NCBI RefSeq assembly: GCF_002263515.1
Contig: NZ_CP022752.1
Span: 1,116,001-1,180,000 of the forward strand
From: Actinopolyspora erythraea
GTDB lineage: Bacteria > Actinomycetota > Actinomycetes > Mycobacteriales > Pseudonocardiaceae
Direction: 5' to 3'
DNA length: 64,000 bases
Numbering within the stretch: position 1 is the stretch's first letter; each line of letters starts with the position of its first letter. Shown piece by piece: positions 46,699 to 55,344 of the stretch. Under the pieces are notes generated by a model. That model saw only the letters and a list, made by a program, of their open reading frames with translations. It was not told the DNA's origin and ran no database searches. The position numbers were made by a program, and so were the translations under genes.

Positions 46699-46809
46699 TC
46701 AGCCGTGGGGTGTGCCTCGCCGTGGGGTGTCGGAAAGCCAGCGCAGCAGCAGCCACGGCCCCACCACCAGCGTCGCGGCCATCAGTGCCAGTACGGCGGC
46801 GATGCTCAT
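46699..46809 (-). CDS. 36-residue single-pass membrane peptide
   Basis: First gene of the small-protein operon, too short for usual gene calling. It reads MSIAAVLALMAATLVVGPWL, then LLRWLSDTPRRGTPHG. One hydrophobic helix of about 22 residues is followed by a short basic tail, so the expected topology is a single-pass membrane peptide with the basic C-terminus inside. A near-ideal ribosome site AGGAGGTGA lies 4 nt before the ATG, which is the main reason to call it. The 81-residue gene starts 56 nt after its stop. Confidence 0.6.
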   Translation of the reverse strand: MSIAAVLALMAATLVVGPWLLLRWLSDTPRRGTPHG

Positions 46810-47363
46810 TCAATCACCTCCTGTAGCCGTAATGATGCTATGCGTGACCGTCTTCGTGTGGTAGATGTTCGGGGTTCACTGCACTGGTCGGGTTAATATC
46901 TGCCCCTGGAAGTGGCCCGTCCAGCGGTTGCGCGCGGTTTGTTATTACCATGTGTGACTATTCGCTCGCTTCGAAGGCGGGTTCTTCCTGGTTGTCCGAG
47001 GGAGTTTCGCCTCTCTGGTGACAGTTCGTGTCGCCGCTTCGTTCGTGCCGGTTGCGTTCCCGGAAGCGTGGTCGCCGTTGCGATCCTGTTGGTTCCCGTT
47101 CCCCGGTTGCCCGATCCTCTTCCTCGGCGGACTCGAGTCGTGGAGGCGGGATTGGGCCGGACGTCCCAGTCGGTGTTGCTCCGTGCGGCCGGGGCGCTCG
47201 TTTCGATCGGGTGCTTGGCGAAGCTTGCCTGATCGATCTAGCTTCCGTAGTCAACGAATTGGTATCGGCCCCTCTGTGACCCGGCGCACTGTGGGGTATT
47301 GTTCACCCGCTTTGGTGAATGGTGATTACCGTTTGAACTTGTTTAATTTGGAGGTGGGGTAGC
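46810..47363. promoter_or_regulatory. Divergent regulatory region before the symporter
   Basis: No gene in 554 nt, noticeably less GC-rich than the neighbourhood. TTGTTC (47299-47304) and TGATTA (47323-47328), 18 nt apart, form a plausible promoter for the symporter, with a leader of about 30 nt carrying GGAGGTGGGG. The left side must drive the minus-strand small-protein operon; no clear promoter was found there. Confidence 0.45.
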
Positions 47364-49043
47364 GTGCATGTGCTAGCCCAGGAGCAGCTTCGGCTGGACG
47401 CCGGGCCGGTCGACTACCTGCTGCTCGCGCTCTACTTCGCGTTCGTGCTCGGAATCGGGCTCCTGGCGCGTCGCTCGGTGTCGAGCAGCCTCGACTTCTT
47501 CCTCTCCGGGCGGTCGCTTCCCGCCTGGGTGACCGGGCTGGCCTTCATAGCGGCCAACCTCGGTGCCGTCGAGATCATCGGAATGTCCGCGAACGGCGCC
47601 CAGTACGGCATGCCGACGATGCACTACTTCTGGGTCGGTGCGATCCCGGCGATGCTGTTCCTCGGCGTCGTGATGATGCCGTTCTACTACGGCTCCAAGG
47701 TGCGCAGCGTCCCCGAGTTCATGCTGCGCCGGTTCGGCAAAGCCGCGCACCTGGTCAACGCCATCAGCTTCGCGGCAGCCCAGCTGCTCATCGCCGGTGT
47801 GAACCTGTTCCTGCTTGCCAGCATCGTCAACGTGCTGCTGGGCTGGCCGCTGTGGGTCTCGGTGATCATCGCCGCTCTGATCGTGCTCAGCTACACCGGC
47901 CTCGGTGGTCTCTCCGCGGCGATCTACAACGAGGTACTGCAGTTCTTCGTCATCGTCGCCGCCCTGCTGCCGCTGACCGTCGTCGGCATGATCAAGGTCG
48001 GTGGCTGGTCGGGGCTGGTCGACAAGGTCAGCACCCAGTACGGCGCCAACGAACTCTCGGCCTGGCCCGGCAACGAGCTGACCGGGTTCGGCAGCAACTT
48101 CCTGTCCGTGCTGGGGATCGTGTTCGGTCTCGGCTTCGTGCTGGCCTTCGGCTACTGGACCACCAACTTCGTGGAGGTCCAGCGCGCGATGGCCTCCAAG
48201 AGCATGTCCGCCGCGCAGCGCACCCCGATCATCGGTGCCTTCCCGAAGATGCTCATCCCGTTCCTGGTGATCATCCCGGGCATGATCGCCGGTGCCTCGG
48301 TGCAGGAAATGATGGTGCTCAAGCAGACGGGCGAGAGCAACGTCGAGTACAACGACGCCCTCCTGCTGCTGATGCGCGACCTGCTGCCCAACGGCATCCT
48401 GGGCGTCGCGCTCGCCGGGCTGCTGGCCTCGTTCATGGCCGGTATGGCCGCGAACCTGAGCTCGTTCAACACGGTGTTCACCTACGACATCTGGCAGGCC
48501 TACATCGTCCGGAACCGCCCGGACAGCTACTACCTCAGCATGGGGCGCTGGGTCACCGTCGGTTCCACCGTCGTGGCGATCGGCACCGCGTTCATCGCTT
48601 CGGGCTACTCGAACCTGATGGACTACCTGCAGCAGCTGTTCTCGCTGTTCAACGCGCCGTTGTTCGCGACGTTCATCCTCGGTATGTTCTGGAAGCGAAT
48701 GACCCCGGCCGCCGGTTGGTCCGGTCTCGTGCTCGGTACCGCCGCCTCGTTGAGCGTCTTCCTGATGGCCGAGACGGGCGTGGTGGACCTGCCGGGCCAG
48801 GGAGCCAGCTTCGTCGGGGCCGGTGCGGCCTTCGTGGTCGACATCGTCGTCAGCGTCGTGGTCAGCCTCGCCACGAGGCCGAAGCCCGCCGCGGAGCTGG
48901 TCGGACTGGTTTACGGACTCACCCCGAAGGAGGACCGCACCGCCTCCACCACCGGGGAGGACGCGGGTTGGTACCGCAGGCCCGCGCTGCTCGCCGGGAT
49001 CGCGCTGGTGATAGTCGTCATCCTCAACATCATCTTCGGGTAA
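47364..49043 (+). CDS. Sodium:solute symporter family transporter
   Basis: A 559-residue SSS-family permease with about 14 membrane segments. TM1 (VDYLLLALYFAFVLGIGLLARR) is followed by the family loop SSSLDFFLSGRSLPAWVTGLAF, then GVNLFLLASIVNVLLGW and YTGLGGLSAAIYNEVLQF, and the later sodium-site segment GLLASFMAGMAANLSSFNTVF. Sequence features resemble the sugar/inositol branch more than proline or pantothenate carriers, but the substrate is undecided. GTG start with GGAGG upstream. It is followed 27 nt later by a small membrane protein and then by an aldehyde dehydrogenase and the dihydroxyacetone kinase genes. Confidence 0.92.
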   Translation: MHVLAQEQLRLDAGPVDYLLLALYFAFVLGIGLLARRSVSSSLDFFLSGRSLPAWVTGLAFIAANLGAVEIIGMSANGAQYGMPTMHYFWVGAIPAMLFLGVVMMPFYYGSKVRSVPEFMLRRFGKAAHLVNAISFAAAQLLIAGVNLFLLASIVNVLLGWPLWVSVIIAALIVLSYTGLGGLSAAIYNEVLQFFVIVAALLPLTVVGMIKVGGWSGLVDKVSTQYGANELSAWPGNELTGFGSNFLSVLGIVFGLGFVLAFGYWTTNFVEVQRAMASKSMSAAQRTPIIGAFPKMLIPFLVIIPGMIAGASVQEMMVLKQTGESNVEYNDALLLLMRDLLPNGILGVALAGLLASFMAGMAANLSSFNTVFTYDIWQAYIVRNRPDSYYLSMGRWVTVGSTVVAIGTAFIASGYSNLMDYLQQLFSLFNAPLFATFILGMFWKRMTPAAGWSGLVLGTAASLSVFLMAETGVVDLPGQGASFVGAGAAFVVDIVVSVVVSLATRPKPAAELVGLVYGLTPKEDRTASTTGEDAGWYRRPALLAGIALVIVVILNIIFG

Positions 49044-49070
49044 CCGCGTTCGCCACACCGGGAGGCAAGC

Positions 49071-49346
49071 ATGAGTGCATCCAACGAGAACGGCTCCCGC
49101 GGCGGGCAGCGAGCCGGGGTGTTCGACGTCCGTCAGGTGATCGCCGCGCTGTTCGTGCTCTACGGCCTGGTATGCACCCTGATGGGGCTGTTCGGAACCA
49201 GTTCGCGGGAGATCGAGCAGGCCGCGGGCGTCAACATCAACCTCTGGAGCGGTATCGGCATGCTGGTGTTCGCCGGTGCCTTCCTCCTGTGGGGCTGGTT
49301 GCGTCCGATCATCGTTCCGACGGACTCGGAGACCGAGTCCTCCTGA
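49071..49346 (+). CDS. Small two-TM partner of the symporter
   Basis: A 91-residue protein with two hydrophobic helices (about residues 23-42, IAALFVLYGLVCTLMGLFG, and 59-80, LWSGIGMLVFAGAFLLWGWL) and hydrophilic ends. A gene of this type commonly follows SSS symporter genes in actinomycetes, so an accessory or regulatory role for the transporter is likely; this is inference from position. ATG follows GGGAGGCAAGC. Not similar to a named subunit that I recognise. Confidence 0.75.
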   Translation: MSASNENGSRGGQRAGVFDVRQVIAALFVLYGLVCTLMGLFGTSSREIEQAAGVNINLWSGIGMLVFAGAFLLWGWLRPIIVPTDSETESS

Positions 49347-49526
49347 GCGGGACCCTTCCCGCCGACTCGGCGCAACCAGTGAGCCGATGACTCGTTGAAC
49401 CTCCGCGCGGGTACGCGTACGTGCCCGCGCGGAGGTCGCGTGCGTCGCCGCCCGGTCGAGTTCCGCGGAACGGGGCGGACCGGTGACAGCGCGACCGGCG
49501 AACACGAACCGGTGGGGAGGCCGAGC

Positions 49527-51053
49527 ATGACCCAGACCGCGCGCGGCAGCGTCGAAGCGTCCGTCGGCAGGACGGCGGGGACTTCGTCCGAACCGACCTT
49601 CGAATCGATCGACCCACGTACCGGTGAAGTGGTCGGAACACATCCGATCCACGACCAGGAGCACGTCTCCGAGGCCGTCCGCACCGCTCGTGACGCGCAG
49701 CGCTGGTGGGAAGAGCTGGGATTCGAGCAGCGCAAGCGCAGGCTGGACGCCTGGCGCGGCCTGCTGGTGTCCCGGCTCGACGAGGCCGCCGAACTGGTCG
49801 CCGCGGAGACCGGCAAGCCGATGGACGATGCCCGGCTCGAGATGGTGCTCGTCGTGGACCACCTGCACTGGGCGGCAGCCAAGGCCCGCAAGGTTCTCGG
49901 TAGGCGCGGGGTCTCCGCCGGTCTCCTCATGGCGAACCAGGCGGCCACCGTGGAGTACCGCCCGTTCGGTGTCGTCGGGGTCATCGGCCCGTGGAACTAC
50001 CCCGCGTTCACCCCTATGGGGTCCATCGCCTACGCACTGGCCGCGGGCAACTCGGTGGTGTTCAAGCCCAGCGAGCTGACGCCGGGAGTCGGGGAGTGGC
50101 TGCGCCGCACCCTCGCCGAAGTCGTTCCCGAACACCCCGTGCTGCAGGTGGTCACCGGGTTCGGGGACACGGGGACGGCGCTGTGCCGCGCGGGCGCGGA
50201 CAAGGTGGCCTTCACCGGGTCCACCGAGACCGGTAAGCGGGTGATGGCCACGTGCTCCGAGTCGCTGACACCGGTGCTGGTGGAATGCGGCGGCAAGGAC
50301 GCGCTGATCGTGGACTCGGACGCCGACCTGAGCGCCGCCGCCGAGGCGGCGGTGTGGGGAGCGGTTTCCAACGCCGGACAGACCTGCATAGGTGTGGAGC
50401 GCGTCTACGTGGTCGACTCCGTGGCCGACCGGTTCGTCGAGCTGGTCCTCGGACGGGCGGAGAAGCTGCGAGCGGGCGGACAGTCCACCGCCGACTTCGG
50501 TCCGATCACGATGGGTTCGCAGGTCGAAGTGATCCGCGAGCACATCGCCGACGCCACCCGCTCCGGCGGGAAGAACCTGCTCGGCGGCGAGGACTCGGTC
50601 CGCCCGCCCTACGTCGATCCGGTGGTGCTCACGGACGTGCCGGAGGACTCGGCCGCCGTCACCGAGGAGACCTTCGGCCCCACCTTGGTGATCAACCGGG
50701 TTCGTACCGCTGAGGAGGGGGTCGAGCGTGCCAACGCCGGCCGGTACGGTCTCGGCGGCACGGTGTTCTCGCGTTCCAGGGGGATGGAGCTGGCACGCCG
50801 GATGCGCAGCGGGATGGTCGCGGTGAACTCGGTGATCGCGTTCGCCGCCGTGCCCGCCCTGCCGTTCGGCGGGGTGGGTGACTCCGGTTTCGGCCGGATC
50901 CACGGCGCCGACGGGTTGCGTGAATTCGCCAGGCCGCAGGCGGTCACCCGGTCCCGGTTCCGCATGCCGATCGAGCCGATGAGCTTCGGCCGCCCCAAGA
51001 GCGCCGTCCGGAACCTGGTCCGGTTGGTGCGACTGGTTCGCGGACGCCGGTGA
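49527..51053 (+). CDS. Aldehyde dehydrogenase family protein
   Basis: A 508-residue NAD(P)-dependent dehydrogenase oxidising an aldehyde to an acid. Motifs: FGVVGVIGPWNYPAFTP, VFKPSELTPGVGEWL, FTGSTETGKRVM (NAD loop), VECGGKDALIV with the general-base Glu, and NAGQTCIGVERVYV with the catalytic Cys. The C-terminus ends in a basic segment (AVRNLVRLVRLVRGRR). Substrate is unknown; the position between a symporter and dihydroxyacetone kinase suggests catabolism of a small sugar-derived or polyol-derived compound (inference). ATG 49527 has GGGGAGG upstream. Confidence 0.93.
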   Translation: MTQTARGSVEASVGRTAGTSSEPTFESIDPRTGEVVGTHPIHDQEHVSEAVRTARDAQRWWEELGFEQRKRRLDAWRGLLVSRLDEAAELVAAETGKPMDDARLEMVLVVDHLHWAAAKARKVLGRRGVSAGLLMANQAATVEYRPFGVVGVIGPWNYPAFTPMGSIAYALAAGNSVVFKPSELTPGVGEWLRRTLAEVVPEHPVLQVVTGFGDTGTALCRAGADKVAFTGSTETGKRVMATCSESLTPVLVECGGKDALIVDSDADLSAAAEAAVWGAVSNAGQTCIGVERVYVVDSVADRFVELVLGRAEKLRAGGQSTADFGPITMGSQVEVIREHIADATRSGGKNLLGGEDSVRPPYVDPVVLTDVPEDSAAVTEETFGPTLVINRVRTAEEGVERANAGRYGLGGTVFSRSRGMELARRMRSGMVAVNSVIAFAAVPALPFGGVGDSGFGRIHGADGLREFARPQAVTRSRFRMPIEPMSFGRPKSAVRNLVRLVRLVRGRR

Positions 51054-51440
51054 GCCTTCCGGAACCCGGTCGGCTCGGCCACCGGTACGGCCGCACGGTT
51101 CCCCCGGACTGGCCGGTCGGCTCGGCGGGACCGGCTCCTGACTGACCCCCACCCCTGGCGTGGCGTGCGGCGCACGCCTTCGGGGATTTCGCCCTCCGCG
51201 CCAGGCTGAGCCCGGTGCGCCGCCCACGACGACCGGGAGTCACCTCCCGTTTTCGACTGGCCGGTATCCGACTGTTGTCGGACTGTGGGCGGCGGAAGGA
51301 TCCTGGGGGAGCGGACCCGTGCACGACCGCCTGACCCGTTCCGGGGACACGGTCGGTGCGGAACCGCCTCCCCGGTCCGGTGAGCGGAGTCCAGCGGTGG
51401 CGTCCGGCCGGGCGCGCCACGGTCTGCCAGGAGGTCGTCA
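51054..51440. promoter_or_regulatory. Upstream region of the dhaKLM operon
   Basis: No gene in 387 nt. An inverted repeat TCCGAC-TGTT-GTCGGA (51267-51282) about 160 nt before dhaK is a possible operator. A small hairpin GGCGTG/CACGCC near 51163-51179 after the dehydrogenase may be a terminator. Confidence 0.35.
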
Positions 51441-52436
51441 GTGAAGAAGATCATCAACGCTCCCGCCGATGTCGTGACCGACGCGTTGCGCGGCATGGCC
51501 GCCGCCCACCCCGATCGACTGCGGGTCCGGTTCGATCCGGCGTTCGTCGCTCGCGCCGACGCCCCGGTGGCGGACAAGGTCGCCGTCGTCTCCGGTGGCG
51601 GGTCGGGCCACGAACCCCTGCACGTCGGTTTCGTGGGTTCCGGGATGCTCGACGCGGCCGTGCCCGGCGCGGTGTTCACCTCTCCCACCCCCGACGCCGT
51701 GCAGGCCGCGGTCAGGGAAGTGGACGGCGGTGCGGGAACGCTGCTGGTGGTCAAGAACTACACGGGCGACGTGCTCAACTTCGAGACCGCCGCCGAGCTC
51801 CTCGAAGCGGAGAACATCGGGGTGCGAACCGTGGTGGTCCAGGACGACGTGGCCGTGCGGGACTCCACCAACACGGCGGGGCGCCGCGGTGTGGGAGGTA
51901 CCGTCCTGCTGGAGAAGATCGTCGGTGCCGCCGCCGCGCGCGGTGACGACCTGGCGAGCTGCCACGAGATCGCGGAGCGCGTCAGCGCCGGGGTCCGTTC
52001 GATGGGGATGGCCCTGACCGCTCCCACTGTTCCCCACGTGGGCGAGCCGAGTTTCGAACTCGCCGACTACGAGATGGAGATCGGCGTGGGCATCCACGCC
52101 GAACCGGGCAGGGAGCGGGCCGAACTGGAGTCCGCGGAGGGGATCGTGTGGCGGCTGCTCGAACCGGTGCTGGACGACCTGCCGTTCCGGCGCGACGACG
52201 AGGTGCTGCTGTTCACCAACTCGATGGGAGCCACCCCACAGACGGAGCTGTACCTCGCTCACGGCATCGCCGAGCGCTTCCTCGCGGAACGCGGCGTTCA
52301 GGTCACCCGCAGACTGGTCGGCCCGTACATCACGAGCCTGGAGATGCAGGGCCTGAGCTTTACACTGCTCAAGCTGGACGACGAGCTGCGGCAACTGTGG
52401 GACGCGCCCGTGAGCACTCCGGCACTGACCTGGTGA
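51441..52436 (+). CDS. dhaK: Dihydroxyacetone kinase subunit K (PTS type)
   Basis: A 331-residue substrate-binding subunit. It reads KKIINAPADVVTDALRGMA, VAVVSGGGSGHEPLHVGFVG and the conserved NYTGDVLNFETAAELLE. His219 in GVGIHAEPG is the residue that binds dihydroxyacetone covalently as a hemiaminal. DhaK, DhaL and DhaM are separate genes, so this is the phosphoenolpyruvate/PTS-dependent type and not the ATP-dependent fused kinase. GTG start with AGGAGG 9 nt upstream. Confidence 0.96.
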   Translation: MKKIINAPADVVTDALRGMAAAHPDRLRVRFDPAFVARADAPVADKVAVVSGGGSGHEPLHVGFVGSGMLDAAVPGAVFTSPTPDAVQAAVREVDGGAGTLLVVKNYTGDVLNFETAAELLEAENIGVRTVVVQDDVAVRDSTNTAGRRGVGGTVLLEKIVGAAAARGDDLASCHEIAERVSAGVRSMGMALTAPTVPHVGEPSFELADYEMEIGVGIHAEPGRERAELESAEGIVWRLLEPVLDDLPFRRDDEVLLFTNSMGATPQTELYLAHGIAERFLAERGVQVTRRLVGPYITSLEMQGLSFTLLKLDDELRQLWDAPVSTPALTW

Positions 52437-52582
52437 GCACCGGCCTGCCCGGAAGTGATCCGGTCAGGGGACGAGCCGCGACGGTGCCCGCGGCGCGGAC
52501 CGCCGCTCGCCACCGTCCGTTTTCCGCGCGAGTTCTCGGGCGTCTCGCGTGAGGACTCCTGACGAACAGGGAAGAGGGCCAC

Positions 52583-53218
52583 ATGCCTTGTACGGCACGA
52601 GATGTCACGGCCGCGGTGCGTCGGGGCGCCGACGCGATGGCCGAGCACCGGGACGAACTGGTCGAACTGGACAGGGCCATCGGCGACGGTGACCACGGCG
52701 AGAACATGGACCGGGGTTTCCGCGCGGTGCTGGCCCAGCTGGACCTCGCGGACCCGCCCACACCGGGGGCCGTGCTCAAGCTCGTGGCCACCAGCCTGAT
52801 CTCCTCGGTGGGAGGCGCCTCCGGGCCGCTGTTCGGCACCGCCTTCCTGCGCGCGGCCTCCGGCGCGGGCGAGGCCGAGGAGCTGGACGGCGCGACGCTC
52901 GCCGCCTCGTTGCGGGCGGCCGTGGACGGGGTCGCCGCGCGGGGCAAGGCCGAACCCGAGGACAAGACGATGATCGACGCGCTGCTCCCGGCCGTGCGCG
53001 CCGCGGAGGAGAGGGCGGCCAGCGGTGCTGATCCGGCGGAGGTCCTGGCGGCGGCGGCCGAGGCCGCCACCACCGGGGCACGCTCGACAGTACCGTTGAT
53101 CGCGAGGAAGGGACGTGCCTCCTACCTCGGGGACCGCAGTGCGGGCCACCTCGATCCGGGGGCGCGCTCCGCGGCCCTGCTGCTGGCCGCTTTCGCCGAC
53201 GTGACGGGAGTCGAATGA
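52583..53218 (+). CDS. dhaL: Dihydroxyacetone kinase subunit L
   Basis: A 211-residue ADP-binding subunit that transfers phosphate from ADP-bound phosphate to dihydroxyacetone on DhaK. Key motifs: AIGDGDHGENMDRGF with the Asp/His magnesium ligands, SSVGGASGPLFGTAF, DKTMIDALLPA and KGRASYLGDRSAGHLDPGA. A 146-nt gap separates it from dhaK. Its stop overlaps the dhaM start (ATGA). The protein is complete and of normal length. Confidence 0.96.
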   Translation: MPCTARDVTAAVRRGADAMAEHRDELVELDRAIGDGDHGENMDRGFRAVLAQLDLADPPTPGAVLKLVATSLISSVGGASGPLFGTAFLRAASGAGEAEELDGATLAASLRAAVDGVAARGKAEPEDKTMIDALLPAVRAAEERAASGADPAEVLAAAAEAATTGARSTVPLIARKGRASYLGDRSAGHLDPGARSAALLLAAFADVTGVE

Positions 53219-53931
53219 TGCCGGTCGGGCTCGTGATCGTTTCGCACAGCGAGGCCCTCTCGCGAGGGGTCGTCGAACTGTTGGGACAGCTCGCTCCCGA
53301 CGTCAGGGTGAAGTCGGCCGGGGGGATGGCCGGAGGCGGACTCGGAACCGACTTCGAGGCGACCTCCGCCGCGTTGGCCGACGCCGAGACCGGTTCCGGG
53401 GTGGTGCTGCTGTACGACCTGGGCAGTGCGCGGATGACGGCGGAACTGGCCGTCGAGTCCCTGGCCGATCCCAACACAGCAGTGCTGGCCGAGGCTCCGC
53501 TGGTGGAGGGGGCAGTCGCCGCCGCCGCTTCCGCCCAGGGCGGTGACGACCTGAGGACCGTGGCCGACGCGGCCGAACGCGCGACGGGTGGCACGGTCGA
53601 GGAGGCAGGGCAGACCCCCACCGAGGGGGCGGTGACGGGCTCCGGGGAGTCCACCGCGACCTCGCCCCGCGTTCACCGGGAACTGGTTCTGGAGAACGAG
53701 GTGGGACTGCACGCCAGACCGGCCGCGCTGTTGGCCCGCGCGCTGACGGGGCTGGAGGCAGAGGTGACCGTGGTCGCCGGGGATAACTCCGCCGACGCCC
53801 GCAGTGTGCTCGGAGTCATGGGTCTGGGGGCGCGGAAGGGCGACCGGGTCGACCTGTACGCCACCGGTCCGGACGCCGAGCAGGCGTTGCGCCGGGTCGT
53901 CGAACTGGCCGAGCGCGATTTCGAGGGGTGA
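53215..53931 (+). CDS. dhaM: Dihydroxyacetone kinase phosphotransfer subunit M (EIIA-HPr fusion)
   Basis: A 238-residue protein with two phosphotransfer domains. The EIIA-Man-like domain (1-130) starts VGLVIVSHSEALSRGVVEL with phospho-His11. A linker rich in Gly, Ser, Thr and Glu (about 120-150) is followed by an HPr domain (150-238) with VGLHARPAALLARAL, phospho-His166. It lacks the Enzyme I-like domain found in E. coli DhaM, so it depends on a general Enzyme I encoded elsewhere. It re-phosphorylates ADP bound to DhaL. Start ATG overlaps dhaL by 4 nt. Confidence 0.94.
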   Translation: MMPVGLVIVSHSEALSRGVVELLGQLAPDVRVKSAGGMAGGGLGTDFEATSAALADAETGSGVVLLYDLGSARMTAELAVESLADPNTAVLAEAPLVEGAVAAAASAQGGDDLRTVADAAERATGGTVEEAGQTPTEGAVTGSGESTATSPRVHRELVLENEVGLHARPAALLARALTGLEAEVTVVAGDNSADARSVLGVMGLGARKGDRVDLYATGPDAEQALRRVVELAERDFEG

Positions 53932-53996
53932 GTTCCACGACACCTCGGTCCGGTTCAGCTCGCGAACCGTCCCGTCAGGCCCTCCGAGGTGGACGC

Positions 53997-54980
53997 GTGA
54001 CCGCGGGTCGCCGTTCGTCGTGGTCCGCCCTGCCGTTCCTGCTCCTGCTCGCGCTGTTCGCGGGCTGCGCGGTGCTTCCCGCGAATGACACCTCGCGGGA
54101 CCGGGGCGAGCGGGGAGTCTCCAGTGACGTGCTGGGGGAGCTGGCCACGCTCGATCCCTGCGGGTTGCTCGACCCCCGGCGCCTCGACCGGTTCGGTGAG
54201 GTGGCTCGCGCCGCCACGGTCTCGTTGGACTACTGCCTGTTCCACGTCAGGCCCGAGTCGGGCGGGCTGCTGCAGTTGGCCGTGGGGAGGCTGCACGACG
54301 TGGACGCCGCGAAGCTGACCGCGAGCAATCCGGTGCACCACGTCGGCGGGATCAGGCTGGTCCGGCAACCACCGGTGCCGGAGCACTGCACCTGGCGGAT
54401 GTTGTTCTCCGACGGGCTCGCCATGAGCGTCGACGTCGACCTGCTCTCCGGTGATCCGGAAGTGGGCCTGTGCGCCGTGGCGGAGAGGGGTGCCCGGGGC
54501 AGCGCGGAGAGCGTGCTCGCCGGTGAGGTCGAACACCGTCGTTTCCCACCCGACTCGTTGACCACGGTGGCCCCGTGTGCCCTGCTGTCCGACGGAGTGG
54601 TGCGCCGGATCGACGGGTTGGAGCGGGTGCGAGGGCGCGCCGCTCCCGCCGGGCACCGTTGCACCTGGGGCGGTGAGAACATCCGGGTGCCGAGCGTCGA
54701 GGTCGTGCTCACCGCTGGTGAGCCGCCGCGCGGGCGGGACGCCACGTCCGTCGTGGAGCGCATCGCAGGCAGGCGCACCGTGGTCGACATCGTCGGTGAC
54801 GACCCGAAGGTGGGACTGTGCTCCGCCGAAACCGCTCACATCCCGTTCGGGGGATCCGATGGCGGCGAGGTCGAGGTCGCGATGCTCGTGGTCTTCCTGC
54901 CGGACGCCGACGGCGTGCGGGCCTGCGAGTTCGCACGTGGGCTCGCCGAGCGGGCCTGGCCCGAACTCCCGGAAAGATGA
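53997..54980 (+). CDS. Putative lipoprotein with duplicated Cys-containing domain
   Basis: A 327-residue protein. From GTG 53997 the N-terminus is TAGRRSSWSALPFLLLLALF then AGC, a lipobox with the modified Cys near residue 24; CGAGGTGG lies upstream. A longer frame from GTG 53928 overlaps the dhaM stop but would bury the signal. Two similar halves follow, each with DPCGLLDP/APCALLSD, CTWRML/CTWGG and GDPEVGLCAV/GDDPKVGLCSA. This resembles DUF3558-type actinobacterial lipoproteins in duplicate. Function unknown; position after dhaM suggests a link but does not show one. Confidence 0.72.
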   Translation: MTAGRRSSWSALPFLLLLALFAGCAVLPANDTSRDRGERGVSSDVLGELATLDPCGLLDPRRLDRFGEVARAATVSLDYCLFHVRPESGGLLQLAVGRLHDVDAAKLTASNPVHHVGGIRLVRQPPVPEHCTWRMLFSDGLAMSVDVDLLSGDPEVGLCAVAERGARGSAESVLAGEVEHRRFPPDSLTTVAPCALLSDGVVRRIDGLERVRGRAAPAGHRCTWGGENIRVPSVEVVLTAGEPPRGRDATSVVERIAGRRTVVDIVGDDPKVGLCSAETAHIPFGGSDGGEVEVAMLVVFLPDADGVRACEFARGLAERAWPELPER

Positions 54981-55344
54981 CCACGGGATTCACCACACGG
55001 CTTGCCCGGGGGCCGGTTACCGGCACGTGAGGCGGCGCCTTGCTGCGTTGGGGCCGACTGGTGAGTAGCGACCTGCGCGACGAGCGGACCTGCCTCGCAA
55101 CGCGTCCGACTCACGCACCGGGGACGATCCCGCTGCCTCGCTCGAACCAGTCATCCCCATACCCTTGCACGCCCCCTTGGAACACATCCGCGAAATTGAC
55201 GCCGCACCGACGCGACGGCAAGGCGAGGCAGTTCGGCCCGGAGGAGACCCCCAGATCGTGAACAGCGTTCAGGTGGGACCACTCGTGGGCACCCCGGCCG
55301 GGGAGGTGCTTTCCGGGCACGAATCCGCCGGTTAACGTTGGGAC
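54981..55344. other. Intergenic region with a possible diverged hairpin repeat
   Basis: No gene in 364 nt. At about 55065-55082 the sequence GTAGCGACCTGCGCGACG matches the loop core of the 113-bp repeats (GTAGCGACCTACACAACG) at 15 of 18 positions. It is enclosed by a 6-bp stem GCGTTG (55045-55050) and CAACGC (55098-55103). It lies after the lipoprotein gene, like the other copies lie after genes. Confidence 0.35.

Noticed and set aside
47373..51227. Minus-strand open frame of 1284 codons opposite the symporter and dehydrogenase
   Set aside because: Composition is typical of a GC-rich antisense frame and it lies opposite two proteins with well-conserved motifs.
55042..55106. A tRNA-like fold in the 55 kb gap
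   Set aside because: No acceptor, anticodon or T-arm pattern could be assembled; only a single short stem is present.
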